64,000 bases of DNA from the NCBI GenBank assembly GCA_032164295.1, contig JAJHTX010000002.1, forward strand, positions 496,001 to 560,000, in the 5' to 3' direction. The position numbers and the translations under genes were made by a program. The notes under the pieces were generated by a model. The model worked only from the letters and a program-made list of their open reading frames with translations. It was not told where the DNA came from and did not search any database. Below, piece by piece: positions 1 to 16,224 of this stretch (the first letter of the stretch is position 1; each line of letters begins with the position of its first letter). Origin of the DNA: Inonotus obliquus (Eukaryota; Basidiomycota; Agaricomycetes; Hymenochaetales; Hymenochaetaceae).

Positions 1-388
1 GGCGTGCTCGACTTGCACATTATTGAATCCGCCCGATGCTGAGAGATGCGAAGCTTGCGAGTCCTTTCTATCATAATGTTTGTTCCCTACTACATCAACC
101 GTGTAACTGCATAATTCTGCATGATTTTAATAGTAGTCCCTTCGACTAAAACCAAAAGAATTTCTATAAAGTCCGACACGCATACTTGTACATTTTGGTA
201 CATTCTTTTTGTTTGTGTGATCTGGGCCAAAGAAAGCAACAGCATGACAAATAAGATACTGAGTGTCAATGCGAGTGGCGATATATGAACAGGGGAAACG
301 CATATGGAAGTTGCGCCGGCGCTCAAGCGCACCAGGAAGCCCAAAGGATAGAAGAAAACAGTCTATGAACAAACAATAATGCACGAAG
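1..388. other. Window edge, no gene supported
   Basis: These bases lie downstream of the minus-strand gene ending at 389 and presumably hold its 3' untranslated region. Open frames here are short on both strands, and I see no splice structure, RNA fold or repeat worth naming. Confidence 0.4.
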
Positions 389-3300
389 TTAATAATCAAT
401 AGGCCCTAAAGAAGAGAGAGGAGCGGCCACCGCCGACACTGGATATGGTGGTATAGCGTTCTGCTGAACAGAAAACTGCGGAGGCATCGTACCTGTTGAA
501 TGAGGTCGGATTGCATTTAGCCCAGTCGGTGGAGGGAGTACTGGAGGGGCTGGCTCTACGGGAGCAGCCAGCATTGCCTGAGGTCTGGTCTGCTGCTGCA
601 GTAATGAACTAGCGGTCATCATCACATCCACTTCACTTGATAGGGGTCCCGTGATTTCCACAGCTTGTGCAACAGCGGTTTGCGTGGCAACCGATACTTC
701 GTTTACCGTCACAGTTGCGCTCGCTGGAGGTTGCTGGGACGGAGGGACTCCCGTAGCAAGTGACATCACTGCTGTGCGATCTGCGGCAACTTGTCGAGCA
801 GCTTGGAAGACGACTTGCTGCGCAGCAGCAACGAGAGCATGAGACGAAGGTGGAACAGCCTCTGGTGGCGCGGATACTTCCTGGTCGAGGGCCTGGGCTG
901 TTACCGTGAGTACGTGTTGCTGTTTTGCCAGCGCCTGAAGTTCTAGACCCGGCGGTTCGTGCGGTCGACTTGAGGCAATCACATGTGCTTGTGCTTCCTG
1001 AGCAACGCGCTGCGCCGCGCTGGTTAGAACCTGCATCATTTGAGCATCTTGTGGTGTTAATTTTGGTGGCCCTAAGGGCTGAGACGAAACGCCTTGCAGT
1101 GGTCTGGAAGAGATAGGATTAGCACCTATGCTAAGCTTGACAAAAATACTCACCGTCCAGCGACACCTGCAGCAATGGGAACAATCGAATCGCTATTGAC
1201 TCTGCGGGGATATGTAAGGTCAGCACCTAATGACGGGCGGACGCCGCTGAATGACAGGTCTGTTCCGGTCGGAACGGGGGACACATTAATAATGAAAGTC
1301 TGCGTCAAGAGTTCCTCGCGTCCTTCCTGTATGGTCTTCACCGAACAAGCTCAGTGATGCACCATCTATAGATTAGTCAGAAACTTACTCTAGCTTCTAC
1401 AGTGACTTCGCAACTCTGTGCATCAGGGGGCGGAATACCCTGAAGCTGGCCATCTCGCCACGATAACCATGTTGGCAGATTGGGTGAGCTGTACTGCACT
1501 TGAATGTTCGCTCTAGACGCTTGAGGGTCCCAGATGCGAGGAGTCCAGGACCACCTTAAACCAATGTACGCCACACTGGGTGGAGCTCCGGCTAATTTCC
1601 GTTTGAAAGCCCTGAATTCCCATCCCCCCTCCGCCTTTTTCTTGGCGTCAATGTTCCAGATGTGATTCCCTTTTGACTTGGCCTTTTTTCCGTCCTCATT
1701 GAACCGCGAGATATATGGGTTTGTCCAGAGATAATTTCGAACCTTGGTAGTGATCAAAAGCTAAACATGCCGTAAGAGGTGAAAGCCAAGAGAACGGTAC
1801 CTTTTTCATCGCGATTTTATCCTCCGAGAACCCTTGACGGGCGAGCTTAAATATAAATAATCAGCGAAAGGAGTTCCTCAAGGCATTTTTCTGGACGTAC
1901 TTCTTCAAGGAACCCGTTCGTAAAAGCTTGAATGCGGAACTTGAAAGGACGAAAATCGGGTGATTCGTCTAACCGTTGCATTTTTTTCGCCATCAGTGTC
2001 TGATGAATAAGCTCGCCTTTCGCGTCCGTCGCATCCACTGGTAAAGTGAAAGATATCAGCTTGAATTCCACATGAAGGCAGAACAACGCACAGTTTGAAC
2101 AAACTTTATTCAAAAACTCGAAGAATACCCGGTCTACGTCAGCGCGATATTCAGGGGGGATCTCGTTTGAACTCGCTGTTGAGCCTGACACCGCCTGACC
2201 TTCCGAAGGAGAAGCCGAACTTCCAGCAGCACTCTGCCGTCGATGGGGAGATCCGGGTCGACTCCTTAGTGGAGGAGATCCCTTTGACATCGAGAAAGAA
2301 TGGCTGCGATGGTGGCCAAAAGCGCCTTCATAGTCCGAATCACCATCCTCCTCACAAGAGGAAGAGCTAGCGGAACGCGGAGCAGATGCGGTCGCTCGAG
2401 AATGTGCGCGTGCACGCCCTTGACTCGGAACGAAGTCCGGTGCTTGCTGCTGCTGTGCTTGATCAAGCGAATGTGTTGAATTGTTCGCTCCATACATGGA
2501 TTGCTGAGGATCTGCCTGTGAGAAAGATGTGGAACGGGAGCCAAGACCATGGTTTGAAACTATGGGCGCAGGACCTGACTGCATCGACAGGGGGTGACCG
2601 GGAGGAGGAAATGGTGGGGGGGCATAAGACAATGTCGCTCCACCTGATAAGTCCTGGGGATGTACAGTGCCCATCCCAGAACCCATCTGAGACTGCACGG
2701 GAGTTGCACCTGACAAATCGGCCCACCCCGCCTGAAGTCCTGTTGGACTTGTGAGTTCAAGACCGAGCTGTGCGTCGATATCTCGTCTTCCGGCCTCTGT
2801 AAGTTGAAGAGCTGCAGGAGTCGTTAAAGAAAGCGGGAACGACGGCGCTTGCCCCTGTAAAATGGCCGGATGGACGCCAGTTACAGGTGCTGAAGTTGAT
2901 ATCTGTTTCTAGATCATACTGTTAGTATTTAACGCGTCAAGGAGAAAATGACAAACCGGTTGCGGAATGGGTATGCTTCCAGGAGCAGAAGTTCCCGAAA
3001 GCGCTGGGTCAGGGGCCAAACTATTGATGGGGCTCATCGATGCGGATAACGAGCTCGAGGGTGCCTGTGAGAAATGATTCTGGACGTGACCTGGCAATGT
3101 TGCTATAGGAGATGGTAGACCCTGCTGGGACGCTAAAGCAGACAAGGGTTGACCCTGTATAGGCGGCAGATTGACGTTTATTTTAGGCGGCGAACTGGGT
3201 GGATTGCCATCCGAAGAGTCGAGTCGAAGTGTTTTACTAACGCGGTCATTCCCCATAGAAGACGCGCAGCGCTTTCTCGATGTGTCAGAATCTGGGCTTC

Positions 3301-4580
3301 CTTGATTCCCTGTGAGAGTCGACAGGTCCATCGCAACGGCTTGTTCGAGAGACGATGGTCCGGGCAGCACCGATAAAGCAGCCGAATTCGGAAAATTAGG
3401 AATGAAGCCGGGAGAAGATCCATTACTACTAAGCCGAGGCAAGGACAACGAATGTCTATGCCCTTGTATGCCTGCCACAGTGGAGGTCGCCGCTGTACCA
3501 CCCGTTCCTGTACCTCCCTTGGGACTGTTCTGATTAGGAGGTGAGTCGATCCCCGTATTTGACAAGAGTTCCGACACGAGTGCAATCTGCTTCTTCATCT
3601 CGTCTATTTTAGACGACGCTTCCGCACCTTGGCCCATCGAGCACGCTTGACGAGCAGACGCCGCCGCTCGCATAATGCTACACGATGCAAAGTCAGCATG
3701 AGAACGACGGATTAACGAAATTCGGCACGAATCAATCCAGAAATAAACCCATTGTCGCGAAAAGCGCGCGTAATAAGTTTTGCACTTACCTATTTAGAAC
3801 ATCGTCAACAGCGAGCATGTGTGGAGCATTAACTGGGTCTGGCCGGGGTATACCGGAAGTTTCTAGCGGGAGTGTGAACTTGAAAGCGGGTTCCTGCGTG
3901 GCCCGAGGTGGGGAATTTCTCGGTATGAAACCTGTTGTTGCGGTTGGAGAGGCCAGTGACCCAGATCGACTGCGACTCAGGTAAGATCCGCCCTGCTCGT
4001 CAAGTGCCGAAGCCAACGAGGATGTGGAGACGTTAGAGAAAGGAGGTGGAATGGGCGAGGCCGCATGTGAGGGATTACTGGACGGAGTATGCACACTGCC
4101 TGGAGACTGCTCCCGAATGGGCGTGATACCTTGCATTTCATCATTTCCAGCACTTGAAAGTTGCATCTGCTGCTGAGCAATGGAGAATTTATGCATGAAT
4201 GCGCCGGAGGAGTCGTTGCCTGTAACACCATCAAGCACATCCATTTCAAGTCGACCTAATGAAACTGACGGGCCGGATCCAGGCCCAGGTTCGAGAGTGG
4301 ATGCTACACCCGGATTGCGTGCTGTAGAGGACGTAATACCGTCCTGTGGTGAGGATTCGAATGAGGGGAAGGTGATTGCTGAGTCTTCGGACTTTGGAAC
4401 AAAGGTACCAACTCCATCGGCTGCGAGCAGATCAGGACGGCCGTGACCATCCTGTTTAGAAAGCGGTGGTGTTGGCATTGAGAACACGGAATCAGACGGC
4501 AGAAGCGCTTCTCGACCAATAACTGCCTGAGACGATTGTTGATCCAGATATGGACGTGATACAGATGCACAGAAGGTATC
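389..4580 (-). CDS. Conserved basidiomycete protein with low-complexity N-half and C-terminal Ig/cadherin-like domain
   Basis: I do not recognise a named family. The minus-strand coding frame is open from 4580 to TAA at 389-391, interrupted by short GT-AG introns (joins near 3790/3675, 2923/2755, 2090/2042, 1895/1855, 1800/1750, 1390/1336 and 1155/1110). The N-terminal two thirds are rich in Ser, Pro, Gln and Gly and contain a short helical stretch (SSKIDEMKKQIALVSELL). The conserved core starts near 2150 (EYRADVDRVFFEFLNK) and runs through RPFKFRIQAF and GKKAKSKGNHIWN. Next comes a segment near 1560-1280 (LPTWLSW..GQLQGIPP, then QTFIINVSP) that looks like a putative-Ig/cadherin-like beta sandwich. 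The tail is Ala/Pro/Gln-rich. The mix suggests a nuclear or scaffold role, which is inference. The true 5' exon with the ATG was not identified; an in-frame stop lies at 4581-4583. Confidence 0.7.
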
Positions 4581-7500
4581 TCAAGTGCTATGTGTGTCCA
4601 CCAGAAATATAACCGCGTAGTTTGCGGATGTCTCAGTGGACTTTTGATGGTACTGATTCTTGTCGGAGACCAGATTAAATGCGCAGAAACAAAGACGTGC
4701 GAGGAGAAGGTGGGAATGCAGAGACTGGCCACCAAGTGCGAGAAATTACATTCAGCAAACGTCGTCCACACAACTTCGCATAACAGAACAACTCACGAGC
4801 AATGAGAAGCGAGCAGAAACGATGCGAGAGGACGTCGCGTCCCGTCTTCGGATGGTCGAACGCGTTAGTCCGCAACCAGATAGATGAGTGTGAAGCGTGA
4901 CACTTGGGGAATGGACAACGGATGTCGCGCCAGCAGAGAGAAGTGGATGGTGCGGGACCGAAAAGGCGGCGGTAATGTGTATGAGATGCTGAGAACGTTG
5001 AGCGGGATGATGAGGAGCAGCCTTCGAGGACAAGGACGAAGAGCAGCAGCGGACACGGCAACTTCTTCTGCCTTATGGCTGATGGGACGCTTAATTTTAA
5101 ATTACATACACAATTCACATATCACTTCCTAATCAGGATGGTCAAATTTGCTTATCCGGGCCGATTTCCGCTTTTCACTTCCAAAATAGGATTTTTCTTT
5201 CGCCGGTAAGCCGGTCTCTTGGTTCAATAGAAATGCCTAACAATTCGCCTCGACTGCTGCGCATGCGCTTCACAGACGACGAATCTCGCATATTCTTCAG
5301 TGCTCCCGACACATGTAAAGGCGCATTTTACACGCTGAACTGGATGCGCGCATGGTAATACAGCGCTGAATTGGCCCACTGCTGATAACTATGGAAGCTT
5401 CGCTTATTCTAGACCCAAAGCTCTCTATTGAACAACTCTCTGATGGTATACTCGCACCATCCACGCATCTTCGCATCGCATTCAGTAATTTGTTCTGATC
5501 AATGTTTGTTTGCTAACAAGTATGTCCTTCCTGTCTCCCCTACAGTCATGCTATCCCCCGTCCTCCTGCTCCTTATCTCCTGCGCGGTCTATCTCCTGCG
5601 CGGACTAATGCGGGTCAAAACCACGAACGTGAAGTACTGGCTCCGAATGGGTCGCACGGCGCAATGGGTGCGTTATCCTCAGATACTAACGGAAGTGTTT
5701 GAGTATCCCGTTATCAGAAAGGACTAGGAATGGATGTCCGAGTGCTGCTGGTTGCCGATGGAACGCACCTTCCCTCGCAGTTCCTGGCGGAGAACCGACC
5801 CTGACGAACAGGTTTGTCGGGAGTCGGAGGTACCTTCACTACCAGGCAGCACTTCTTCATCTCTGTGAAATCATTTGAGCTGGACGAATTGTACATATGG
5901 CGTCACGACATTGATATCTTTATATCTCATATCTCTTGTCGTTACTCTACCCTACTCTGCCTCAATGGAGTTTGCTATATTATGTGACGGTTGCGTCCTC
6001 ATTCATTTCAACAATACCCGCAGATTAGGCTGTATAGTCTTGCATTCAGGCTCCGAAGGTTCTTGTTTGGCTTGGGATTGTTGTGCTTCTATTCGATTCG
6101 ACATGTTCTGTCCTATCCATTCCAGATGCGGGGTGGCCCAAATAACCTTTCAATGTTTTATGGCGCATCAGCGGGCAGATCGCATTGCACTCTAGCCGGC
6201 CGCGGCATCTGGAACATCGTAACAGCGCGAATAAATGGTGTTCCTCTCTGATTTCTTCTAATAGAGATTCTCAGATTCAGCTTGCCCGCGATGAGACGGA
6301 CTCGAGAATCGAATGGTTGAGCAGTGGACCTCATTCCGCATGTTCCATTTCACTGGTAAGGATTTATTCCTCAAGGACCATCAACGTAATCACTCTTTGT
6401 GGATTAATACAATGTACTCACCATTTTGCCGCACTACCATCTCATTCCCTTTGTGAGGGGTCATGTTACTTCTAAGTATTCAATCCTCTATCCATCGTCG
6501 AATCCATCGATCTACAGCCTAGACTATTCTTGCGAAGGTTACCGGGAGAATTCGACGAACATTCAAATACAAGTCGACGTTTACCCTTGGCTCTCCACGT
6601 AACATCTAGCATCGTCATCACCACCTATTTCAGGAGAGTATCGCGGAGATGAACCCAGCTCAACGAAAAAAAAATCGGCGAAAGTAGGACTCGGTCTTGA
6701 AGGTCGCAAAGAAACAGCCGTATAAGTGATAACTGCAAACATGATTACCCGGCTCGACAGCTCGTATCTTTTATTCGGAACTGTCGAAGATCCGAACGGA
6801 ATCTTTTCGTATCCCATGGTCATGGTGCGTACATACTTTCCGGCCAAGCGCTGCGCTCACGTTTTGAGCAGTCCGATCATATCGACAACCTCATCGATAG
6901 AAGTTCATCTCTTCGGAGCTTGTAAGGGGGCTTACAATGGGCGTCTAAAGACGCCTGATGTAGCTATTCACGCCCTGGCGAGGTGCCAGTGGACAGGAAA
7001 GCAGCTTGTGCGTCGTATCCAATCTGTTGGTAAACTTCGCAGACACCTGCAATTGATCTTGAACTTAAGATCCATAAAACGGTCACTTCCGTGCCTTCAG
7101 CTTGTTCTGGTCGCAAATAGCCGTCCTCAAGGACTTGCGAGGATCGGACTACGGCCATTCACTCTATTTGGCTGTAAGAATTAGTCATTTACTTTTGACC
7201 GCATCCACCAGCATGACCAAGCAGGAATATCTTCCCTTTCAGCTGAGCAGGTTTGAAGGCCCTATTATATCTACTTCACAGATGGCCATGCACTTCTTAC
7301 AAGGTACCGAAGGACTTCCATTAAACACGCACAAACCGCGAATCAGATTCAAGAACTGAGGCGTCTACTGCTATAGGTTAGTAAGAAAGATCCGGATGTG
7401 ACTCACGAGTGGCAATGATAACCTGACAGCAGCACGAAGACGATGGGTGAACGGTCAATGAGGCTTCAGATAGAGCTTCGATTCGTATAACAATGGAACC

Positions 7501-8085
7501 GAGAGCAAATGAGATGAAGAAACGAAATGATGGTTTGTAGAAAGGTGTTCGATTCGCTCTCGAGCTATTCCTTTGCAGTCGATTGTGTCCAACGATGTGG
7601 AAATCGGATGTAACGGTACACATTAATAAGGGTAAGGGATCTCGGGAATTTGCCTGATTCTCGGTGAGTAGCAGCACATGTACAGAGCACGAGGGAGAAG
7701 CATGTACCAGGGGGAGATTTCCATCGAGAGATTCGCCGAGATTGATGATACTGAAACGCAGTACCACGTTTATGACTTCTCAGCAAATCCATTCACTTGG
7801 AATCACAACGTGATGGATCTGGGTAGTATTGTGGCTCCCATTCAAGGTCTTGTATGCAACGGTGAAAAGATTCGGCATGTACATACATACCATATATCGG
7901 ATGATGGCCATCCCAGTATACCTTCACCTTTGTTAAGTGTTCATAGTCCAAGGGCAAGATAAGATCCCTTACCAAATCCTAGTGTAGGCACGAATTCAGG
8001 CGCCGCAATACGCGATTCCAAGAATGGTAAAGGCAACAAAGGGATAGTCTTGGGAGAACGCAACGCAACTTCGACGCAAGTATCC
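4581..8085. other. Long stretch without a supportable gene
   Basis: About 3.5 kb carries only short, mutually contradictory open frames. The first few hundred bases should contain the missing 5' exon and promoter of the minus-strand gene before it, and the last part the promoter of the kinase starting at 8086. A plus-strand frame at 5551-5727 begins with a hydrophobic run, and a minus-strand pair of segments near 7975-7793 can be joined by an intron. Neither has a start codon plus recognisable domains. It may hold gene remnants; I see no transposon termini or RNA genes. Confidence 0.35.
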
Positions 8086-9750
8086 ATGTTGTTCAGGCCT
8101 CCCGCACTTCTTCAGCGTTCAGTCTCGCGTTCTTTCGGCGCGGGAAAAGTTCTAAACAGTGTCCGCATCCGTAATCTCATACCCAATTTTCAAGAAAGCT
8201 CCTCGCGTCCCTTCAGCATGACCAGCGAATATCAGGCTAGTGAAGACCTGAAAGGTCTTGAATGGCCCGAAGAAAACCTTACATCGACTGCTAATGAGGG
8301 CGGTGGTTTCTATCCAGCTCGGGTTGGTGAAACCTTTGACGATGGGCGATTTGTTGTTACAAGGAAACTTGGCTGGGGTGGATTTTCGAGTGTGTGGTTA
8401 GCAAGAGATCGCAAGTGAGTACTGCTGAATTCTTATAACCAATCATGTGACTGAAGAAATACAAGGGATGATCGCCATGTTGCTCTCAAAATTCTCTCTT
8501 CATTCGCATCAAGAGAAATTGAAGCAGGGCGGCTGGGAGAACGCGATATTCTTCGAAAAGTTACAAACGCAGCGCCTTCTCACCAAGGGTTTCGACACGT
8601 GATCCATCTTTTGCATGAATTTGCATTTGAGAGTTTTGCCGGACAACATATTTGTTTCGTAACAGACGTTCTCAGCTATAGCGTTCGAAGTCTGCAGAAT
8701 GAGATGTCTGACCCGCGACTCCCTCTTGAGTTTGCCTTGCGCGTTACCAAGCACGTTCTGAAAGGCCTCGAGTATCTGCATGATGAGTGCAACGTGATTC
8801 ATTCCGGTACGTATTTCTTGATCTTAGCTGATAGCAATAGCGGAGTAAAAATGGTACTAGATTTAAAGCCTGGTAATATCCTCCTCTTGCCGTCTGATTT
8901 GAACACGATTGTCATGCGTGAGCTCGCTGAGCAGCCTTCCGCGTTCTACGAGTTCCCAAAGACAATTCCGCCTAGCGAACTACCATTTCATCCAATTCCG
9001 TCAATGCCCCTTCTCTTTGCCTTGGATGATAAAAGCCAGGACGTCAAGTGGCATTGGGTTATTGCAGATTTGGGACACGGTGCGTTGATATCGTGGTGAT
9101 TATGGTCAAATCGTTAAACACAGAAATAATAGCTCATTTGCAACACCAACACTTGAGCGACATTGTTCAGCCATACGCGCTACGTGCGCCTGAGGTCATT
9201 CTCGGTCTCGAATGGGGACCTGCAATTGATATATGGAGTCTTGGATGCATGGTACTAATAATCCCTCCTTATTACGATCGTCAGAATGTGCGAATGACCA
9301 ACCCAACAATAGATGTACGAGTTTGCAACAGGCCATTGGCTTTTCACACCCGAGGCTACTGACGATCTATCTCGCGACGTTGTCCATCTCGCGCAGATGA
9401 CTCAGCGTACTGGTCAAGTTCATGACGAAGCTGCATTGAAGCAATATGGGATTCAAAAGAAGCAGCCTGATCTAAAGGGTGCGATGTTTCAGTCAGACTC
9501 TTGACAAACTAATCTATTCTGACTATTCCAACCTTCTCATTTATTAGACATGCTGAGGCGTGCGACGGCAGCAGACGCTGGGATTGAGCCTATCGAATCC
9601 AAGATAAACAAATCAACTGTCTACGGTGACAGCGATGAAGAAATTGCCTCATTCGTCCGGCTTATGAAGTCCCTCCTGACCTTGGATCCTGCCAAACGGC
9701 CACGAGCAGTGGAAGCTTTACATGATCCGGTCTTTCAGCATATTGATTGA
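8086..9750 (+). CDS. SRPK-type serine/threonine protein kinase
   Basis: Six exons (8086-8414, 8466-8806, 8861-9079, 9133-9251, 9313-9478, 9548-9750) join in frame to give 458 residues. Domain order is a short Arg/Ser-containing N-terminus, the glycine loop LGWGGFSSVWLA, the VALK lysine, a catalytic loop HSDLKPGNIL (split by the second intron), ADLGHAH in place of DFG, the APEV end of the activation segment, and IWSLGCM. The split kinase lobes with an insert between the catalytic loop and ADLG, plus HSD instead of HRD, match the SRPK-like family that is greatly expanded in Agaricomycetes. Yeast and animal SRPKs phosphorylate Arg-Ser splicing proteins, but the substrates of the mushroom paralogues are generally unknown. 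The upstream in-frame codons lack an ATG, so 8086 is chosen as the start. Confidence 0.88.
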
Positions 9751-10608
9751 TATTAATGAAGCCCAGAAGTTTCCGACAACGAGCATTTACTAATTACAGT
9801 GTACTATCTGGTAAAGTAAACAACCACAACTCATATCTTTTTGAACGAAGGCGTGGAAATCCCAAACAACGACCTCAGTATAGAAGATTTCGATATCAGA
9901 GCTTGGAAGGAGCTTGTAAGTTTCATCGGTTATTGCGCCGCGTCTTGGCAAGACCATCACGATGTTGGACGGAAACGTGAAGAAGTCACCATGCCCAAAG
10001 TGTCATATCTGCATATCTTATAATTCATTTTGAGCTTAATATCATAAAGAGGTCTAGCCTCCGTGCTTATGGCATATCTCTCGGTAGCCGTCTCCATTTC
10101 AATCAGACTTCGCCGAGTTCGGACAACGTGGTTTTCGCCCACCTCTAGCGTGCTATAAAGATAGTTACCGACATCATTCATTTCAATTCACATATGTTTT
10201 CCCAAAAAAAGCTTCCATTCCAATCAAACAAAAAGCGCAAACGCGAAAGACAACAGACATGATTTTTTTCGGTGATACATGTTAGTAATGGTAACGTTAT
10301 AAAGGGTTTTAAATGACTGATGAATTGCTAAAAGCAAAACGAGGCGACAGCAATGGGATGGAATGGAATGGAGGGCAATAAATAGACAGTTAACGAGAGT
10401 TGTAGTGTTGATATTTATAAAATATGAAACGGAAATTAATGAGGGTGAGTATTAGTGTGGTCAAAATTGCAACGGCTACGGAACGTAGGAATTTGCACGA
10501 AGTTCGGTGTAGGATATTTCTCGTGGACCGGAAATTGTGGAAGCACAGCCAAAGGTGACCAGCACCATAAAGCACGGCTTAGTGTTGACAATTCTTTCCT
10601 TTGCAAGT
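9751..10608. other. Convergent intergenic region between kinase and DUF7918-like gene
   Basis: This holds the 3' sides of two converging genes. It is AT-rich around 10190-10440 with A and T runs that would suit transcript ends. A short plus-strand frame near 9841-10023 has no recognisable domain and no splice partner, so I do not call it. Confidence 0.4.
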
Positions 10609-12394
10609 TCAATGATGACCGTAACGATGCGAACTGCTGCTACAACTGGCATTGGACGGCGTAGGAGAAGGTAACCCAATGTACCGAGTATCAATAAACG
10701 CAGAGGGACGGCCAGACGGTGTGAGGTACGGGATTGGTGGCGGCTGGAGGGGACTTGAACTGGACGAGGCTCTTGGAGTCGAAGCCAAGGAAGAGTTCGT
10801 CAGCGCTGGAGAGGGCAGAACATACGTGTTTGATGTACGTGGATGGCTGTGCATGTCGGCAGCAGGACGATCAGGCTTGCTTTGTACTGCGAATCCATGC
10901 TTCGCTGCCGGCTGACGATTCGTTAAACACCCATCAACGAGAATCGATCGAAAACTACTCACCAATCGGGTTGACTTTTTGCGTTTCTCTGGCAAATCCA
11001 GCCGCTTGGTAACTTTAGGATTTGCCCAGTCCGGACCGTAGCGGTTAAGCATTTCTGCCTCATATTCAGGTTTGTACGTTATTCTCGGATCCTCCTGAAG
11101 ATTTATTAGAGACACGGCCTGGTATAAATTAGATACGCTTACCGTCATGAGTGGATGAGGAACGGCAGTAAGGGCTGTCTGAAATAGTCGTGAGCAGGGC
11201 GAGATCGAGGCACATAGGCATGGCTTTACCTGGACCTGAGTAACCGTAGGTTGAACTGTCGAAGGTTGACTGGTCGCAGGTTGAATTGTCGCAGGTTGGG
11301 CTGTCCGCTTGTTAGTTGCGCGAGTCTAAGGAAATCTTATTAGTAGCGTTCGGTTGAAGGAGTACTGAAAACTCACGGGACTGGTCTTATTCTGAGCCCG
11401 CTGCGTCCGGGGTTCTTCAACCGGCACTTCACGCTCTTTACCCTTTTTGGACTTGCGAGGTTTGTACTTCCTTTTCTCCTCCCTGCAGCAGTTCGGGTCG
11501 TCAATATCGTAGTACTCGTACCCATAATACCTCTCCATTTCCTCGTTTAATTCCGGTTTGTGTTTTCTCGTGAGGTATTCCTAAGGGTCACTCAGTAAAT
11601 CGGAACCACGGAATTAACGGTGAGTACACACGATATACTTCACTCCCGTGAGGCTTTGCCTAGGCGAAGGAGGCCGAACGCTTTGAGCAGTATCAGGCCA
11701 ATCCACACTGTACTGACTGGGAGCATCGCGGGAATGATGTATGGTAAGAGGAATAGGCGGCGTGTTTGGACGTAGCTCAAGCACGTCATGCTGCTCGAGC
11801 CACGAAACAGTTCGATAGTGCCATACAAACGTGACGTAAGGTTGAGCAGGTTGTCCCTCCCGCGACGACACCGACAAGGTTGCTGGACGTTGAGGTGGAA
11901 CAGTCAAGCTCTCTAACCCCATGATTCTGCGATATGAAAGCCCCTGGTTCGCAAACTGCTGTTCGCGCATAGATACCATGGACTGAGGATCGAGGTTCGG
12001 TATCACCTTGTGACCCTCCTTAACCGCAATTCTGAGCTCTATAGTGCCATGATCGGTAGTAAACGTATAGGGCTCCTCGGTCGTCTCACCCGTTCTGTAT
12101 CCGTGACGATTCGTTTGTCCTTTTCCCAGAAGAAACCGACCTGAAGACTTGACACCGTCAACCACAATAAAACCAGCTGTGTGGATACCGCTGCCGTTAT
12201 CCCTCCAGTGTACTTGAAATGGCTGATAAGATGTCAGAAATGAGATCTTATCTAAGCGAGTAAATTTGACTCACGAGCTTGCCATTGCAAGGGATATAGC
12301 ACTGAACCACATTGTCCTTCTGTTGAGTTGCAAATTCCGTAATAGGTATGGCATCGTGTTGAAGCCACGCTTCAAATGTATCGTAGCGGAGCAT
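10609..12394 (-). CDS. DUF7918-like domain protein
   Basis: The start ATG is at 12394-12392. Exon 1 ends at 12275 and exon 2 resumes at 12222. Later exons join near 11640/11580, 11372/11336, 11230/11170 and 11140/11120, and a last exon ends at the stop 10609-10611. The N-terminal part (FEAWLQHDAIPI, then FQVHWRDNGSGIHTAGFIV, then a beta-rich region through VTFVWHYRTVSWLEQ) resembles the DUF7918 domain that is abundant in Agaricomycete genomes and has no established function. The middle has a lysine-rich segment (YKPRKSKKGKERE) that could be a nuclear signal. It is followed by a run of five short QP-(A/S/T)-T units near 11225-11310 and a Ser/Pro-rich tail. The product is probably a nuclear or cytosolic protein of unknown role. 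The family assignment is from memory of the motif pattern. Confidence 0.65.
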
Positions 12395-12470
12395 AGCTTC
12401 AGTCCCAGACCGAAAGCTAAGCGAAAGTGAACGAAGGAATAAAGTTGGAAAGTAAGATTTAGATAGAGAG

Positions 12471-12549
12471 AAAACGAGAGAGAAACGATAGCGAGAGAAA
12501 ACGATAGCGGGAAGAAAAGCGAAACGATAGCGAGATAGCAGTACGACAG
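12471..12549. repeat. Purine-rich imperfect repeat (ACGATAGCG units)
   Basis: The unit ACGATAGCG recurs three times (near 12485, 12500 and 12523), embedded in GA-rich sequence about 90-160 bp upstream of the DUF7918-like start codon. It could be promoter or 5' UTR sequence. It is too short and degenerate for a firm functional claim. Confidence 0.6.
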
Positions 12550-13235
12550 CGATAATAAAAAGGAAACGGGAGTGGTTCAGGCTATTGTCTCAGATTGACG
12601 TGGCGTGCATAGCATAGCATAGAGTGCGTGGCTAGAAAGGAGATATGGTTTGGTGTTAAAAAGGCGAGGAGATGCAGGCCACAGTCACGCTCATGCGCAT
12701 GGTGTTTAAACCAGAACGTCGATCTCAAGCATACAGCACATCACGTGCCATAAATCTACCTCGTTACGTAACCCTACATTTCGTAAATCTGATGCTTCAA
12801 ATCATCCCGACTCAGGAGGATTTCAGATTTTTTATTTCAGAACACAACTCAACTCTGCGTATCGCGGTCTTACAAACTACTGTGACGCAGTGCTGGAGGC
12901 TTGAACCTTTCTCACTGTTGCACCGCTGCCGCTTTCGTTGGACCACACGATCACTTTCACAATGGCGAAGTAGTCTTTTATCTTGGACGATGGGGCTCAG
13001 GATAATCTAAGTGCTTCCGCCACCTGCACAGCTTACTTCTCATTATCGTCCATCTATACACAGAGAAATCGGAGAACAGAAAGAAGAGAAAGCGACTTGG
13101 TGGTGGGCTCCTTTGAAAAAGTGTTGGGGTAAAGGTGCATTTCGGAGGAGCCGGCCCTGAATATTGTATGATTCTGGCCAAATGTAAAACCTCCTTTGAA
13201 AACTGACGAGCCAATCCAAAGCCAAAGGCGAGAAA
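12550..13235. other. Divergent promoter region between DUF7918-like gene and AFG2
   Basis: The two flanking genes are transcribed away from each other, so this interval together with the repeat before it must hold both promoters. The small frames present on both strands lack recognisable domains. No TATA box or named regulatory site is clear. Confidence 0.4.

Positions 13236-16224
<2,989 letters not shown>

Noticed and set aside
7678..7962. Plus-strand frame starting MYRARGRSMYQGE
   Set aside because: It overlaps the minus-strand candidate, shows no domain or conserved motif, and has no clear splice partners.
7793..7975. Minus-strand pair of segments that splice to a protein-like sequence (YWDGHHPIYD then LEWEPQYYPD)
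   Set aside because: A splice in phase is possible, but there is no ATG, no upstream exon with continuity and no recognised domain. The opposite strand is equally open, so this may be a chance frame.
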